A stretch of DNA of 64,000 nt from Siphonodentalium dalli. Taxonomy: Eukaryota > Mollusca > Scaphopoda > Gadilida > Siphonodentaliidae. Position 1 is the stretch's first letter. Every line of letters begins with the position of its first letter. Positions 62,520 to 64,000 of the stretch are shown here, piece after piece. Below the pieces are notes generated by a model. That model worked only from the letters and a program-made list of their open reading frames with translations. It was not told where the DNA came from and made no database searches. The stretch covers positions 39,554,918-39,618,917 of the forward strand of contig CP136062.1 of assembly GCA_032622095.1 (NCBI GenBank). The letters are read 5' to 3'. Made by a program: the position numbers and the translations under genes.

Positions 62520-64000
62520 ATATAGGTATCACCACCACACACATATAGGTATCCCCAACACATACATATAGGTATCCCCGCCCACATACATATAGGTATC
62601 CCCACCACACACATGTAGGTATCCCCACCACACACATCTATAGGTATCACCATAACATACATATATAGGTATACCCAACACATACATATATAGGTATCCC
62701 TACCACATACATATATAGTTATCCCCACCACACACATCTATAGGTATCCCCACCACATACATATATAGGTATCCCCACCACATACATATATAGGTATCCC
62801 CACCACATACATATATAGGTATCGCCACCACATACATCTATTGGTATCACCGCTACATACATCTATAGGCATCCCCACCACATACATCTATAGGTATCCC
62901 GTCACACACATATATAGGTATCCCCACCACACACATATATAGGTATCACCACCACACACATCTATAGGTATCCCGCCACACACATATATAGGTATCCCCA
63001 CCACACACATATATAGGTATCACCACCACACACATATATAGGTATCCCCGCCCAATACATATATAGGTATCCCCACCACATACATATATAGGTATCACCA
63101 CCACACACATATATAGGTATCCCCACCACATACATATATAGGTATCCCCACCACATACATCTATTGGTATCCCCACCACACACATATATAGGTATCCCCA
63201 CCACATACATATATAGGTATCCCCACCACCTACATATATAGGTATCCCCACCACATACATATATAGGTATCCCCACCACATACATATATAGGTATCCCCA
63301 CCACATACATATATAGGTATCCCCGCCACATACATATATATGTATCACCACAACACACATATATAGGTATCCCCACCACACACATATAGGTATCCCCACC
63401 ACATACATATAGGTATCCCCGCCCACATACATATAGGTATCCCCACCACACACATGTAGGTATCCCCACCACACACATCTATAGGTATCACCACCACATA
63501 CATATATAGGTATACCCAACACATACATATATAGGTATCCCTACCACATACATATATAGTTATCCCCACCACACACATCTATAGGTATCCCCACCACATA
63601 CATATATAGGTATCCCCACCACATACATATATAGGTATCCCCACCACATACATATATAGGTATCGCCACCACATACATCTATTGGTATCACCGCTACATA
63701 CATCTATAGGCATCCCCACCACATACATCTATAGGTATCCCGTCACACACATATATAGGTATCCCCACCACACACATATATAGGTATCACCACCACACAC
63801 ATCTATAGGTATCCCGCCACACACATATATAGGTATCCCCACCACACACATATATAGGTATCACCACCACACACATATATAGGTATCCCCGCCCAATACA
63901 TATATAGGTATCCCCACCACATACATATATAGGTATCACCACCACACACATATATAGGTATCCCCACCACATACATATATAGGTATCCCCACCACATACA
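62520..64000. repeat. Higher-order repeat, 841-bp period, second copy cut by window end
   Basis: TACCACATACATATATAGTT at 62701 recurs at 63542, and the surrounding variant order is the same from about 62520 onward. The second copy runs off the window. Confidence 0.85.

Larger units (their letters stand above)
36669..64000. repeat. 25-bp satellite array, ~27.3 kb, continuing past the window
   Basis: The monomer is GGTATCCCCACCAC followed by ATACATATATA. There are about 1,090 copies in one orientation. Main variants are A/T at the second base after CCAC (ACACATATATA), CATCTA for CATATA, and CCGCCA or CACCACC for CCACCA. Shorter 20-22 bp forms (GGTATCCCGCCAC, or CATATAGG lacking one TA) also occur. 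The plus strand has two G per monomer against eight C. No non-satellite sequence interrupts it. Many open minus-strand frames are by-products of a monomer with no stop in any phase. Confidence 0.98.

Noticed and set aside
36669-64000. Scores of minus-strand open frames of 60-250 codons rich in YVCGGDTY and MWWGYLY
   Set aside because: They are read-outs of a 25-bp satellite with no stop in any frame, occur in all three frames at once, and have no non-repeat start, splice or domain signal.
1-64000. tRNA, rRNA or other structured RNA genes
   Set aside because: I looked for cloverleaf-like and conserved rRNA segments and saw none; a covariance-model scan would be decisive.

Overview
The window is eukaryotic, almost certainly a metazoan genome scaffold. 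Coding sequence is split by GT-AG introns and most of the DNA is intronic, intergenic or repetitive. Frequent palindromic words such as ACATGTACATGTA and TACCGGTA, plus dispersed repeats built around TTTGGTATGTG and GTTATGGCCC, suggest a mollusc or another lophotrochozoan. That placement is inference only.

Layout. Bases 3-533 hold the 3' coding end of an uncharacterised plus-strand gene. From 4293 to 23213 runs a plus-strand multi-exon gene resembling the family annotated as 'sterile alpha motif domain-containing protein 3-like'. Seven exons are supported, plus one candidate 20-nt microexon. With the microexon included, the whole model stays in one reading frame. The intron between 12109 and 19832 carries a complete hAT DNA transposon (12732-17058). 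It has an exact 8-bp target duplication and a transposase with all recognisable catalytic residues, broken by a single frameshift in an A7 run. The same introns and the downstream DNA hold many non-autonomous DNA elements of several types, judged by their ends and target duplications (TTA, TA, TTAA, 8 bp).

From 24190 to 26330 there is a large degenerate foldback whose right arm carries two later insertions. The intact left arm preserves the empty site for each. At 31691-31872 on the minus strand there is one C-type-lectin-like exon. Its intron acceptor and first codons are tandemly copied seven more times at 93-97 bp spacing. From about 32.7 to 36.6 kb there is a run of unrelated minisatellites (38, 32, 42, 32 and 34-70 bp), then a 100-N gap.

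From 36669 to the window end (27.3 kb, continuing beyond) the sequence is one 25-bp tandem repeat of roughly 1,090 monomers with nested higher-order repeats (periods near 2047, 3910, 1.4-2.1 kb and 841 bp). The minus strand of this array is open in all three frames only because the monomer lacks stops in every phase; I do not treat those ORFs as genes. No RNA genes, CRISPR arrays, operons or confident promoters were seen.
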